NCBI GenBank assembly: GCA_025451775.1
Contig: JANWJU010000032.1
Coordinates: forward strand, 1 to 36,324
DNA: 36,324 nucleotides
Source: Terriglobales bacterium
Lineage (GTDB): Bacteria > Acidobacteriota > Terriglobia > Terriglobales > SCQP01
Direction: 5' to 3'
Of the stretch, positions 8,624-18,276 are shown piece after piece (positions within the stretch are counted from its first letter, which is position 1; every line of letters begins with the position of its first letter). A program made the translations under genes and the position numbers. A model generated the notes under the pieces. The model saw nothing but the letters and a program-made list of their open reading frames with translations, was not told the origin of the DNA and did no database searches.

Positions 8624-8832
8624 AGGCGCGGCAGCCGACTTGGCGGAGGTGCGCTCGATTAGGCGCTCCCGTTGGCCGCTCGGCGTGCATAGTCCTTGAC
8701 CGCAGGGACCCAAGCTGTCGTCGCGGGGGAGAGATTGCGTCCCTGTTGCCTCGACGTCAGAGCGGCCATTGGCAGCGGCTTGCCACGCGGCACCACTGCA
8801 TCAATCGGGCCGCGTGCAGCGATGGTTTTTGC

Positions 8833-8861
8833 TTGACCTGAAGGGCGAAAATCTTTAATCT
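8833..8861 (+). promoter_or_regulatory. Candidate sigma70-like promoter for the ACIII/cox operon
   Basis: TTGACC N17 TAATCT in an AT-richer intergenic stretch upstream of actA. Confidence 0.35.
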
Positions 8862-9087
8862 CGTTGTTTGCTAGTTAACACTGGATGTGTTTGAGGGGAA
8901 CGGGCGCCGAATTGTTATTCCCGGTTTCATTGAGCAGTTGGCACCTCATTCCTTAAATTCATATTCTTCGTGTTCGCCGCAATAGCGGCCGGGCCCCGAC
9001 ACCATCGAGTGTGCTGGCATTCTGCCACCGGACTTTTAGGTCTTGGCTGACGTCCGCTCGAGGTGTGCGCGGTTTTGGGCTCGCAAC

Positions 9088-9663
9088 ATGAGACAACATT
9101 GGCGTTTGACGCTGATCGTGGTCGTGCTCCTGGGTTTTGGCTGTTGGAAACTGCTGGGCATGGGCGAAAACGTGGGTTATTCGCCGGTGCAGCCGATTCC
9201 ATTCAGCCACAAGCTGCACGCCGGCGATAACCATATTCCATGCCAGTACTGCCACGCGGGCGTGGAACGGTCACGGCTGGCGCCGATTCCGGCGCTCAAC
9301 GTCTGCATGGGCTGCCACGCCGTGGTGGACAACGGCGCTGCTCCCATTAAAGAGGTAGCGGCGGCGTATGCGGCGCTGAAGCCAATCGAATTTGTCCGCG
9401 TCTACGACCTGCCGCAGTTCGTCTACTTCCAGCACCGCTGGCACATCGCCGCCGGCATCACCTGCCAGACCTGCCACGGGCAGGTGCAGAACATGGACCA
9501 GGTCAGCCAGGTGACGCAGTGGACGATGGCGGAGTGCCTCAACTGCCACCGCAACGATAACCTCCTGCCCGGCCCCGGTGACAACGGCTACCACCGCGAC
9601 CCGGCCACCTTCCACGACCGGCCGGCGAACGCGCCGCAGGATTGCAATGTCTGCCATAACTAA
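9088..9663 (+). CDS. actA: Alternative complex III subunit ActA, pentaheme cytochrome c
   Basis: MRQHWRLTLIVVVLLGF TM anchor; five CxxCH motifs (CQYCH, CMGCH, CQTCH, CLNCH, CNVCH); first gene of an act-cox operon. Confidence 0.93.
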   Translation: MRQHWRLTLIVVVLLGFGCWKLLGMGENVGYSPVQPIPFSHKLHAGDNHIPCQYCHAGVERSRLAPIPALNVCMGCHAVVDNGAAPIKEVAAAYAALKPIEFVRVYDLPQFVYFQHRWHIAAGITCQTCHGQVQNMDQVSQVTQWTMAECLNCHRNDNLLPGPGDNGYHRDPATFHDRPANAPQDCNVCHN

Positions 9664-9664
9664 T

Positions 9665-9760
9665 AATGGGCGCGGGCCCCAGCGCGGCTTCGCCGCGCGC
9701 CCCGCTTGTGCTCGCGCAGGCTTGGGGGCCCCCGAGCCCCAAGCCGGCGCTGCGCGGATC
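9665..9760. repeat. Two-hairpin dispersed repeat, copy 1 (intergenic actA-actB)
   Basis: AATGGGCGCGGGCCCCAGCGCGGCTTCGCCGCGCGCCCCGCTTG...GGCTTGGGGGCCCCCGAGCCCCAAGCC; ungapped alignment to the reverse complement of 24560-24645. Confidence 0.85.
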
Positions 9761-9813
9761 GGGCGCGGGCCCCGCCGGGGTGGATCGGGTCTAGGCAAGG
9801 TAGGAACGGCTTC

Positions 9814-12800
9814 ATGAGTAAAAAATATTGGACGACGATGGAGGACCTGCGAGCCGACCCGGAGGTCGAGAAGCTGCGCAAGGAGGAGTTCCGCGCCAAG
9901 CCGCAGGAGTACTTCGACGCCCAGGCCAAGGGCGGCCTCAAATTCGGACGGCGCGACTTCATGAAGTGGTCGACCGGGGCGCTGGCGCTGGCCTCGACCG
10001 CCTGCGCGCGCAAACCCACGCAGAAGATCATCCCCTACGCCCAGCAGCCGCCCGAGATCACCCCCGGCGTGCCGGTCTACTACGCTTCCACCTGCCGCGA
10101 GTGTTCGGCCGCCTGCGGCATCGTGCTGACCACGCATGAGGGCCGGCCCACCAAGGTCGAGGGCAATCCGCTGCATCCGCTCAACCGCGGTACGGTATGT
10201 CCGCGCGGGCAAGCCTCGCTGCACAATCTCTACGATCCCGACCGCCTGCGTTCGCCCGTGCGCTTGGAGCGCGTGCATAGCCTGCGGGGGTTGGTGGGCA
10301 CCGAGGCGCCGCCGCCGGAGCACCTCTGGGTGCCGACCAACGTGTGGAATGAAGCCTGGAACCTGCGCGACAATATCCATCCCATCAAGCGGCAGATGAA
10401 AGCGGTGGAGTGGTTGACGGCGGATCTGGAGATCAGCCACCGGCTGATGGCCGCGGGCAACCGCGCGGTGCTGCTCACCGGCACCATCCACGGCCCGGCG
10501 CGGACGGCGCTGCTGGCGGATTTCCTCGGCATTTACGCGGGAATGCGGCGCGTGGTCTACGACTCCATCAACCAGGATGCGCTGGCCGCCGGCCAGCAGG
10601 CGGCGTACGGCGCCCCAGCGGCGGCCAATACCACGCCCCGCTATTTCTATGACCGCGCCGAGATGGTGGTGACCTTCGGTGACGATCCTATAGGCGCTGG
10701 CATCTCGCGCCAGGAATACTCCTACGGATTTGGGCATCAGCGCAAGGTCCGGGACGCGGAGGCGCCAGGACGGGTGCGCATGTCGCGCGTGGTGGTGTTC
10801 GAGCCCGCGCTGAGCCTGGTCGGCAACAGCGCCGATACGCGCTACCTGATTCCGCCCTCGCAATTGTTGACGGTGGCCATGGGGTTGGCACACCAGTTGG
10901 TGCTGGTGGACAAGCGCTCCGCCTTCGCTAACGATGCCACCGTGGCCAAAGCCCTGCAGGCGTTCGATCCGGCGACGGTGGAGAGCCAGGCCGGACTCAA
11001 ACCCGGCACCCTCGCCACCGTGGCCGGCGAGCTGTGGCAACAGCGCGGCAAGAGCATCGTTCGTGGCGGCGGCATGGCCGGCGCCACCGAAGATGCGGCC
11101 ATGCTGGAGACGGCGGCCGCGTTCCTGAACTCGGTGCTGGGCAACGAGGGCGCGACCGTGGACGGCACGGGCAGCCCCAGCCTGCAGGCCCAGGGCAGCG
11201 ACGCCGCCATGCTGGCGCTGGTCGATGATATGAACCAGGGCAAGGTCGATACCTTGCTGGTGTACGGTTCCAACCCGGCCTATACGCTGCCGGGCGCGGT
11301 GGGCTTTTTGGAGGCGCTGGCCAAGGTGCCGCACGTCTACGTGGTCGCCGACCGCCTGGACGAAACCGCGCAGCTCTCCGACATGGTGCTGCCGCTGTTG
11401 CACGGTTTGGAGAGCTGGGGCGATGCCGAGCCCCAAGCCGGGCTGTACAGCATTGTTCAGCCCACCATCGAGCCGCTGTTCGGCGGCCGCAGCTTCGAGG
11501 ACGTGCTCATCAACTTGGCGTATTTGAACCCGGCCGGCGCGGCCAAGTTCAAGGCGGGTCCGGGGCCGGTAGCCCCGGTGGCGCCGCCCGCACCCGCCGT
11601 CACCGCCGCCGCCGCGGCGGTGACGGCTCCGGCAGTGACGGCTCCCAAGACGGCTAACACCGCCAAGGCCGCGGCCAAACCGGCGGCCGCGCCCGCAACG
11701 GCGGCGGCCGCCGCGGCGGCCTCGCCCGCGCCCTCCTCCGCCCCGGTGGTGGCCGGGCCGACGAGCTTCTACGACTACCTCAAGGCTTATTGGCGTACTC
11801 AGATGTACCCCAAGTACACGCTGGCGGCGAGCTTTGACGACTTCTGGACCGGTCTGTTGCAAGAGGGTGTCTTCGACCCCGATCCAAAGCGGCAGCGGCC
11901 GGGCGCGGCCCGGACGTTTAAGCCGGCGGCGCTGGCGGGTACGCCCGCCCCGGCAACCCCGGCGGCGAAAAACAGCGAGGAACTGGAACTGGCGCTCGTC
12001 GTCAACCCCATGATGGGCGACGGCTGGTGGGCCAACAACGCGCTCTTGCAGGAGATTCCCGATCCTGTCTCCAAAAATTGCTGGGACAATTTCTTCACCA
12101 TCGCCCCCTCCACCGCCAAGCGGCTGGGACTCGAACCCGACGACAAGCGCCAGTACGCGATCGCGGAAGTCACCGTGGGCAGCCAGAAGCTGCAAGCGCC
12201 GGTGTTTGTGCAGGTGGGGGTGAACCCCGGGGTGGCGACCATTGCCGTGGGGTTTGGGCGGGAGTCGGTGGGTCAGATCGGGACCGATATTGGAGCCAAC
12301 GCTTACGCCTTGGGCCAAATCCAATCCGGCCCGAAGCCGGGGCTGTTTTTCTCCGGCGCCAAGGTCAAGCTCACCAAACAGGATGTCCCCAACTATTTGC
12401 TGGCCAGCCCGCAGGGCAACAACTACATCGACTTCAACGAAGATGAGGTGACGCCAGAGACGACGGTGGCGCCGGGCACCGCGCGCGGCGAGCGCATCAT
12501 CCGCGAAACCGATTTGGTGCAGTTGCAGGCCAACCCGCGCGCCGGCAACCCCGAGCAAGAGGCGCCGCTCAGCCTCTGGGACAACGGCGGCCCCAGCGAG
12601 CACGCCTTCCCCAACTACCACTGGGGCATGACCATCGATTTGAACTCCTGCATCGGCTGCAACGCCTGCGTGGCGGCCTGCTATGCGGAGAACAATGTGC
12701 CGGTGGTGGGCAAGGATCAGGTGTGGCGCGGCCGCGACATGGCCTGGATCCGCATCGACCGCTACTTCAGCGGCGACGAGGATAACCCCGACGTCACCCA

Positions 12801-13326
12801 GCAGCCCATGCTCTGCCAGCAGTGCGCCAACGCCGGCTGCGAGAGCGTGTGCCCGGTCATCGCCACCATCACCGACGCCGAAGGCATCAACGTGCAGGTC
12901 TATAACCGCTGCGTGGGCACGCGGTTCTGTTCGAACAATTGCATCTACAAGGTGCGGAAATTCAACTTCTTCAACTACGGCAAGGTGCGCGCCTCGCCGC
13001 TGGAGTTGGCCCTCAACCCCATGGTGACGATGCGCAGCAAGGGGGTCATGGAGAAGTGCAACTTCTGCACGCAGCGCATCCATGCCGCCCATTACAAGGC
13101 CAAGGAGCGGGGCCTGCCAGTCGAGGACGGCGACATCAAGACGGCCTGCCAGCAGACCTGTCCGTCGGAGGCGATCTACTTCGGCAACATGAACGATCCC
13201 AACTCCAAGATGATGCAGGCACGCACCCCGCGCGGCTACCGTGTGCTGGAGGACATGAATTACGAGCCCTCCATCCATTACCTGACCAAGATCCGCAACC
13301 TCGGTCAAGGAACGGACACGGCATGA
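9814..13326 (+). CDS. actB: Alternative complex III subunit ActB (molybdopterin-oxidoreductase-like + ferredoxin domain fusion)
   Basis: Twin-Arg leader [22 protein letters not shown]-terminal Fe-S motifs [44 protein letters not shown]...CQQTCP; operon context. Confidence 0.95.
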   Translation: MSKKYWTTMEDLRADPEVEKLRKEEFRAKPQEYFDAQAKGGLKFGRRDFMKWSTGALALASTACARKPTQKIIPYAQQPPEITPGVPVYYASTCRECSAACGIVLTTHEGRPTKVEGNPLHPLNRGTVCPRGQASLHNLYDPDRLRSPVRLERVHSLRGLVGTEAPPPEHLWVPTNVWNEAWNLRDNIHPIKRQMKAVEWLTADLEISHRLMAAGNRAVLLTGTIHGPARTALLADFLGIYAGMRRVVYDSINQDALAAGQQAAYGAPAAANTTPRYFYDRAEMVVTFGDDPIGAGISRQEYSYGFGHQRKVRDAEAPGRVRMSRVVVFEPALSLVGNSADTRYLIPPSQLLTVAMGLAHQLVLVDKRSAFANDATVAKALQAFDPATVESQAGLKPGTLATVAGELWQQRGKSIVRGGGMAGATEDAAMLETAAAFLNSVLGNEGATVDGTGSPSLQAQGSDAAMLALVDDMNQGKVDTLLVYGSNPAYTLPGAVGFLEALAKVPHVYVVADRLDETAQLSDMVLPLLHGLESWGDAEPQAGLYSIVQPTIEPLFGGRSFEDVLINLAYLNPAGAAKFKAGPGPVAPVAPPAPAVTAAAAAVTAPAVTAPKTANTAKAAAKPAAAPATAAAAAAASPAPSSAPVVAGPTSFYDYLKAYWRTQMYPKYTLAASFDDFWTGLLQEGVFDPDPKRQRPGAARTFKPAALAGTPAPATPAAKNSEELELALVVNPMMGDGWWANNALLQEIPDPVSKNCWDNFFTIAPSTAKRLGLEPDDKRQYAIAEVTVGSQKLQAPVFVQVGVNPGVATIAVGFGRESVGQIGTDIGANAYALGQIQSGPKPGLFFSGAKVKLTKQDVPNYLLASPQGNNYIDFNEDEVTPETTVAPGTARGERIIRETDLVQLQANPRAGNPEQEAPLSLWDNGGPSEHAFPNYHWGMTIDLNSCIGCNACVAACYAENNVPVVGKDQVWRGRDMAWIRIDRYFSGDEDNPDVTQQPMLCQQCANAGCESVCPVIATITDAEGINVQVYNRCVGTRFCSNNCIYKVRKFNFFNYGKVRASPLELALNPMVTMRSKGVMEKCNFCTQRIHAAHYKAKERGLPVEDGDIKTACQQTCPSEAIYFGNMNDPNSKMMQARTPRGYRVLEDMNYEPSIHYLTKIRNLGQGTDTA

Positions 13327-13344
13327 GCCGCCGCGCGCGGCAGC

Positions 13345-13400
13345 GGCTGCTGCAGTGGGGGGGCTCGCCCAGGCGCTCCCGCTGGTCGCCTGGCCGTCGA
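13345..13400. repeat. Dispersed repeat family 1, right-half copy (intergenic actB-actC)
   Basis: GGGCTCGCCCAGGCGCTCCCGCTGGTCGCCTGGCCGTCGAGG; shares the GGCTCGCC...CGCTCCCGCTGGTCGC...TCGA order with 3711-3775; CCAGGCG/CGCCTGG stem. Confidence 0.6.
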
Positions 13401-13423
13401 GGTCCGGGGGCAAGGGAACAGGC

Positions 13424-14845
13424 ATGAGCGACGAAATCACAGAACACCCGCCGCAAACGCGGCATTCCCAGGCGATGACGGCCGAGCCGCCCATCTACCG
13501 GGCCGACTTGACCCTCACCCAGGTCAACAAGGACATCACCGCCGCCATTTTCCGCCGCCCCAACGCCTACTGGTTTGCGGGCATGTTCGTCGCCTCCTGC
13601 TGTCTGGCGCTGGGGGCGGTGGTGGTCTGGATCCAGTTGCACGTCGGCATGGGCGTGCTGGGCCTGAAGCGGCCGGGGATGTGGGGCACCTACATCGTCG
13701 ACTTCGTTTTCTGGGTCGGTATTGCCCACGCTGGCACGCTGATCTCGGCCATTCTGTTCCTGTTCCGGCAGCGCTGGCGCACCGCCATCAACCGCTCGGC
13801 CGAGGCCATGACCATTTTTGCCGTCATGTGCGCCGGGCTGTTCCCGCTGCTGCACATCGGCCGCACGCTGATCGCCTACTGGCTGATCCCCTATCCCAAC
13901 TCCCGGCACCTGTGGGTGAACTTCCGCTCGCCGCTGATCTGGGACGTGTTCGCGGTCTCTACCTACACCATCATCTCCCTGCTGTTCTGGTACCAAGGGA
14001 TGATCCCGGATCTGGCCACGGTGCGGGACATGCACCCCAAGCCGTTTGCCCGCAAGGTGTACGGCATCTTCTCCCAGCGCTGGAAGGGCACGGCGCGCGA
14101 CTGGCACCACTACGAAGCCGCCTATGGCCTCTTCGCCGCCATCGCCACCCCCTTGGTGCTGTCGGTGCACAGCGTGGTTTCCAGCGATTTCGCGGTGTCC
14201 TCGATTCCGGGCTGGCACGACACCATCTTTCCGCCCTACTTCGTGGCGGGCGCGATCTTTAGCGGCTTCGCCATGGTGATCACGGTGCTCACCGTGGTGC
14301 GCAAGGCGTTCAACCTGGAGGATTACCTCACCATCGACCACATGGAGCTGATGGCCAAGATCATCCTGGCCACCTCGATGATCGTCAGCTACGGCTATAT
14401 CGTCGAGGTCTTCATGGCGTGGTACAGCGAGAATCCGGTCGAGAACCACATCTATATCTGGATACGATTCTTCGGTCCCTACCTGTGGGCGGGCTGGACC
14501 ATCGTGTTCTGCAACTGCATCGCGCCGCTGATTTTCTGGTTCCGCTTCGCGCGCCGCAACATGGTGATCCTGTTCATCGCCAGCATCGTCATCAATATCG
14601 GCATGTGGTTCGAGCGCTACGTGATCATCGTGACCTCGTTGTCGCAGGACTTCATCCCCACCAACTGGCGCTACTTCGCCCCCACCATCTACGACATCGG
14701 GACATTTATAGGATCGCTGGGGCTATTTTTCACCATGTTCATGCTATTCGCCCGCTTTGTGCCGGTCATCGCCATATCCGAGGTCAAGAGCGTGTTGCGC
14801 GAGCCGGTGGGCGAGCGCGCCGCATTGGAGGAGAGCCATGCCTAG
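13424..14845 (+). CDS. actC: Alternative complex III subunit ActC (NrfD-like membrane protein)
   Basis: Polytopic NrfD-like protein ([25 protein letters not shown]...[43 protein letters not shown]...[10 protein letters not shown]). Confidence 0.95.
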   Translation: MSDEITEHPPQTRHSQAMTAEPPIYRADLTLTQVNKDITAAIFRRPNAYWFAGMFVASCCLALGAVVVWIQLHVGMGVLGLKRPGMWGTYIVDFVFWVGIAHAGTLISAILFLFRQRWRTAINRSAEAMTIFAVMCAGLFPLLHIGRTLIAYWLIPYPNSRHLWVNFRSPLIWDVFAVSTYTIISLLFWYQGMIPDLATVRDMHPKPFARKVYGIFSQRWKGTARDWHHYEAAYGLFAAIATPLVLSVHSVVSSDFAVSSIPGWHDTIFPPYFVAGAIFSGFAMVITVLTVVRKAFNLEDYLTIDHMELMAKIILATSMIVSYGYIVEVFMAWYSENPVENHIYIWIRFFGPYLWAGWTIVFCNCIAPLIFWFRFARRNMVILFIASIVINIGMWFERYVIIVTSLSQDFIPTNWRYFAPTIYDIGTFIGSLGLFFTMFMLFARFVPVIAISEVKSVLREPVGERAALEESHA

Positions 14846-15359
14846 CAAATACCGTCCTCCGGCCGTGCTGGCGCTGTTCCTGGATCCGCAAAAGCTCCTG
14901 GACGCGGTCAAGGCCGTGAAGGACAAGGGCTACCGCGGCCTGGACGCCTATACACCCTACCCGGTGCATGGCCTTTCGGAGGCGCTGGGCCTGAAGATCA
15001 GTTGGATGCCGCGCGTCACCAAAACCGGGTTCTTCGTGGGCGCCGGGCTGGGCTTCACCCTCGAAGCCTGGACGATGGCCTGGGCGTGGCCGCTGAACAT
15101 CGCGGGCAAGCCCTTCATCTCGGTGCCCGCCTACATGCCGGTGACGTTCGAGAGCGGTATTTTGATCGCCGGTATCTCGACCTTCTGTGCCGTGCTGATC
15201 GCGGCGCGGCTGCGTCCGGCACCCAATTTCCACAATATCGACGACAGCATCACCAACGACCGGTTTGGACTCTATGTGCCGGTGCGGCCCTATGAATCCG
15301 GCAACGTGCAGACGTTGCTCAAGGAGCTAGGCGCCGAGGAGGTCCGCGACCTTGCGTAA
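14838..15359 (+). CDS. actD: Alternative complex III subunit ActD (DUF3341-like)
   Basis: [38 protein letters not shown]...[15 protein letters not shown]; overlaps the actC stop. Confidence 0.93.
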   Translation: MPSKYRPPAVLALFLDPQKLLDAVKAVKDKGYRGLDAYTPYPVHGLSEALGLKISWMPRVTKTGFFVGAGLGFTLEAWTMAWAWPLNIAGKPFISVPAYMPVTFESGILIAGISTFCAVLIAARLRPAPNFHNIDDSITNDRFGLYVPVRPYESGNVQTLLKELGAEEVRDLA

Positions 15360-16062
15360 ACCAGTTGCCAGTTGCCAGTTGCCAGTTGCCAGCTGGCGCA
15401 TCCTCGCCGTGGGGTTGGCCGGCATCGCCCTGAGCCTCGCCCTGGCGGGCTGCGCCGGGCCGGGCAAGACCACCCACACCGAGATCGAGTACCAGCCCCA
15501 GATGTACAAGCAAGAGTACGTGCAGGCGCTGGGCACCGACAACGTCAACCCCGATCTGCCCGCCATGCGGACGCCGCCCGCGGGTACGGTGCCGGTGGAC
15601 TACACGCCCTTTCCGCAAGATTCCGACGTCACTGGCCTGGATCAACTGGTGAACCCGCTGCCCACCACGCCGCAGGTGCTGCTTAAGGGCCAGCAGATCT
15701 TCGATACCTACTGCATCGTCTGCCACGGAGCGCGGGCGGACGGGCTGGGCTACATCGTTCCCAAGATGACGCAGCCGCCACCGTTGATTGCGGGTGCGCC
15801 GCTGGAATTCAGCGACGGCCGCATCTTCACCATCATCACCCAGGGACTCGGCAACATGCCCTCCTACCAGACCGAGTTGGAGCCGGCTGAGCGCTGGGCG
15901 GTGATTCATTACGTCCGCGTGCTGCAGCGCGCCGCCAACCCCACGCCCGCCGACCTGGCGCAGGCGCAAAAACAGGGCATGGATTTCTCCCACGATTACC
16001 CGCCCGCCGAGGGACCCACGGGCCCCATCCCCGGCGTGGACGCCATCCCGCACAACCAATGA
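15352..16062 (+). CDS. actE: Alternative complex III subunit ActE, monoheme c-type cytochrome lipoprotein
   Basis: LALAGC lipobox; single CIVCH motif; ...GRIFTIITQGLGNMPSYQTELEPAERWAVIHYVRVLQ. TTG start overlaps the actD end. Confidence 0.88.
   Translation: MRKPVASCQLPVASWRILAVGLAGIALSLALAGCAGPGKTTHTEIEYQPQMYKQEYVQALGTDNVNPDLPAMRTPPAGTVPVDYTPFPQDSDVTGLDQLVNPLPTTPQVLLKGQQIFDTYCIVCHGARADGLGYIVPKMTQPPPLIAGAPLEFSDGRIFTIITQGLGNMPSYQTELEPAERWAVIHYVRVLQRAANPTPADLAQAQKQGMDFSHDYPPAEGPTGPIPGVDAIPHNQ
15361..15390. repeat. Heptanucleotide tandem repeat (CCAGTTG)x4
   Basis: CCAGTTGCCAGTTGCCAGTTGCCAGTTGCC; four perfect 7-mers within the predicted actE start/signal region. Confidence 0.95.
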
Positions 16063-16093
16063 CCACGGGCAAGTAACCAGGGGCAACGCCAAT

Positions 16094-17311
16094 ATGCACG
16101 CACACGAGGAAACAATCGAAATCGCCAACCCCGGGCCGGCGGTCTTTCCCGCCCGGGTGCGGAGCCTGCTGCTCGCCTCCACCGCCCTTGGGGTGGCCGT
16201 GTTCGTGGCGGCTCTGTTGATCGATCCGCAACGGGCCTGGTACAGCTTCCTGGTGAACTACCTGTTCTTCCTGGTGCTGGGTGTGGGCGGGGCGTTCCTG
16301 GTGGCGCTGGAGTACATCACCAGCGCCACCTGGACGGTGGTGTTCCGCCGCCTGCCCGAGGCGGCCTCGGCGTACTTGCCCGCGGCGTTCCTGCTGGGCA
16401 TTGTGCTGTTGATTGGGGTGCCCCACATCTATCCCTGGGCCGCGCCCGGATTCTCCTTCGCCACCAGCAGCAAGAATTTCTGGTTCAGCATGCCCTTCTA
16501 CAGCGCCCGCAGCCTGATCACGCTGGCGGGTTGGGTGATCTTCGCCTGGTGGTTCCAGAACAACTCCACCAAGCAGGACACCAACCCCGGCCAACTGCTG
16601 CCGCGCAAGACCTTTGGCAAGCCGCCCACCATCCGCGGACGGGTGGCGGCCGGCTTCATCGTGTTCTTCGGCTACAGCTTCACCATCGTCTTCATCGACT
16701 GGGTGATGTCGCTGGAGCCGCAGTGGTACACCAACATGTGGGGCCCCTACGGCTTCGCCGGATTGTTTGAAGCGAGCCTGGCGCTGACCCTGTTTTTCAC
16801 CGTGTTGTTCCGCCGCCACCACATGTTCGGCGGCGCGGTGCGCGATTACCACTATGTCGATCTGGCGCGCATCGTGCACGCCTTCAGCATCTTCATGGTG
16901 TACATCGGCTTTGCCCAGTACCTGCTGGTCTGGTACGCCAACTTCCGCGAAGAGACGGTCTACTTCCATGAGCGGCTGGTGGGCGGCTGGGGCGTGGTGT
17001 TCATGTTCCTGTTGTTCGCCAAATGGGTGCTGCCGTTCTGCATCCTGATGAACCAGAAAGTCCGCACCAACGAGACGGTGCTGCTGGTGATGTCGGGATT
17101 GATCGTGGTGGCGGAGTGGGTGGACTGCTACTGGATGATCATGCCGCCCATCCACAAGGCGTTTTACTTTCCCAACTGGGTGGAACTGGGCGTGTTCCTG
17201 GGCTTCCTGGGCATCTTCGGCCTGCTGGCGACGCGCTATCTGAGCAAGCACGCCCTGGTGCCCATCGGCGACCCGAAATTTCTCGCCTCGGTGGCGGGGA
17301 GGTACCTGTGA
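16094..17311 (+). CDS. actF: Alternative complex III subunit ActF (NrfD-like quinol oxidoreductase subunit)
   Basis: Polytopic; AWYSFLVNYLFFLVLGVGGAFLVALEYITSATWTVVFRRLPEA...IYPWA; follows actE. Confidence 0.93.
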   Translation: MHAHEETIEIANPGPAVFPARVRSLLLASTALGVAVFVAALLIDPQRAWYSFLVNYLFFLVLGVGGAFLVALEYITSATWTVVFRRLPEAASAYLPAAFLLGIVLLIGVPHIYPWAAPGFSFATSSKNFWFSMPFYSARSLITLAGWVIFAWWFQNNSTKQDTNPGQLLPRKTFGKPPTIRGRVAAGFIVFFGYSFTIVFIDWVMSLEPQWYTNMWGPYGFAGLFEASLALTLFFTVLFRRHHMFGGAVRDYHYVDLARIVHAFSIFMVYIGFAQYLLVWYANFREETVYFHERLVGGWGVVFMFLLFAKWVLPFCILMNQKVRTNETVLLVMSGLIVVAEWVDCYWMIMPPIHKAFYFPNWVELGVFLGFLGIFGLLATRYLSKHALVPIGDPKFLASVAGRYL

Positions 17312-18276
17312 GCCAACCGACGCAACCTTCGCTCAAGTCGCTGATCGGCTTCGCCGTGGTGGTGCTGGTGGCGGGTTTTCTGATCTACGCCGCCTTCGGC
17401 GGCGAATACGGCGCGTCGCGGTTCAGCGCGCGCTTTGATTTCCATAAGCCGGCGCCTCCGGGCTCGGCCACGGCAGTCGATCTGCATCAATTTTTGAAGC
17501 CAACCCCGCAATTGCTGACCGAAGGCCAGCAGGTCTACAGCGCCAACTGCGTACCCTGCCATGGCGCCGCCGGTTACGGCAACGGGCCGCGGGGCGCGGG
17601 GTTGAACCCGCCGCCGCGCAACTACCACACCGGCATCTTCAGGTTCGGCACTTCGGTGCTGGCCATGTATCACACCGTCACCAACGGATCGCCGGGGACG
17701 GCCATGCCCAGCTTCGTGGCCTTGTCGCCGGAGGAGCGTTTCGCGGTGGTGCATTACATCCGCGCCAACTTCATCCCCGCCGCCGCGCTGCAGGAGAATA
17801 CCGCCGAGCAGCTGGCCGCCATTGCCACCCCCGCCGCCTCCGGGCCGGCCAAGCTGCCGCCGCTGAATCCCGTGCCCACCGGCCCGCGCATCCCCATCGC
17901 GGTGGCGATGCAGGTGGTGGCGCAGGAAGCCAGCACCGCGCCCGCCCCGGAGCCTTACCGCGCGCCGGCCGCGTCCGATGTGGCCACCGGCCAGGCGTTA
18001 TATCAGCAGCGCTGCCAGAGCTGCCACGGCGACCGCGGCCAAGGCGGCGTTCCGGTGGAAATGATTACCTCCGCTCCTTACGTCGAGGTGACCGCCTCCG
18101 ACTTCCGTCATCCCCACATGCTGACCTCGATGAACGACACCGCCGGCTTTGACCACGTCGTGCTGCATGGTTTGCCGGGACGCATGATGACCGGCACCGG
18201 CACGCTGACCAAGGCGCAACTGGATGCGCTGCAAGCCTACGTGCAACAGCTCGTTGAGAAAGGAGCAGCGCAATGA
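17308..18276 (+). CDS. Membrane-anchored diheme cytochrome c
   Basis: GTG start overlapping the actF stop; N-terminal TM; two heme sites, CVPCHGAAGYGNG and CQSCHGDRGQGG. Confidence 0.9.
   Translation: MSQPTQPSLKSLIGFAVVVLVAGFLIYAAFGGEYGASRFSARFDFHKPAPPGSATAVDLHQFLKPTPQLLTEGQQVYSANCVPCHGAAGYGNGPRGAGLNPPPRNYHTGIFRFGTSVLAMYHTVTNGSPGTAMPSFVALSPEERFAVVHYIRANFIPAAALQENTAEQLAAIATPAASGPAKLPPLNPVPTGPRIPIAVAMQVVAQEASTAPAPEPYRAPAASDVATGQALYQQRCQSCHGDRGQGGVPVEMITSAPYVEVTASDFRHPHMLTSMNDTAGFDHVVLHGLPGRMMTGTGTLTKAQLDALQAYVQQLVEKGAAQ

Noticed and set aside
8702-8745. CAGGGAC...GTCCCTG inverted repeat after the RRM gene as a structured leader or terminator
   Set aside because: Short 7-bp arms with a long loop and no T-tract; insufficient evidence.
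11427-11450. GAGCCCCAAGCCGGG inside actB as a third copy of the two-hairpin repeat
   Set aside because: Only a ~12-nt chance match within conserved coding sequence; flanks do not align to the element.
9271-13494. 1407-aa minus-strand ORF opposite actA/actB
   Set aside because: Antisense ORF produced by GC-rich codon bias; its sequence has no recognisable domain, while the plus strand encodes clear heme and Fe-S proteins.
16062-16093. GACCACG-GGCAAGT-AACCAGG-GGCAACG between actE and actF as another heptamer array
   Set aside because: Units are too divergent from one another to distinguish from chance; left out of the supported list.
15836-17251. 471-aa minus-strand ORF opposite actE/actF
   Set aside because: His/Gln/Arg-rich antisense artefact of a strongly coding plus strand.
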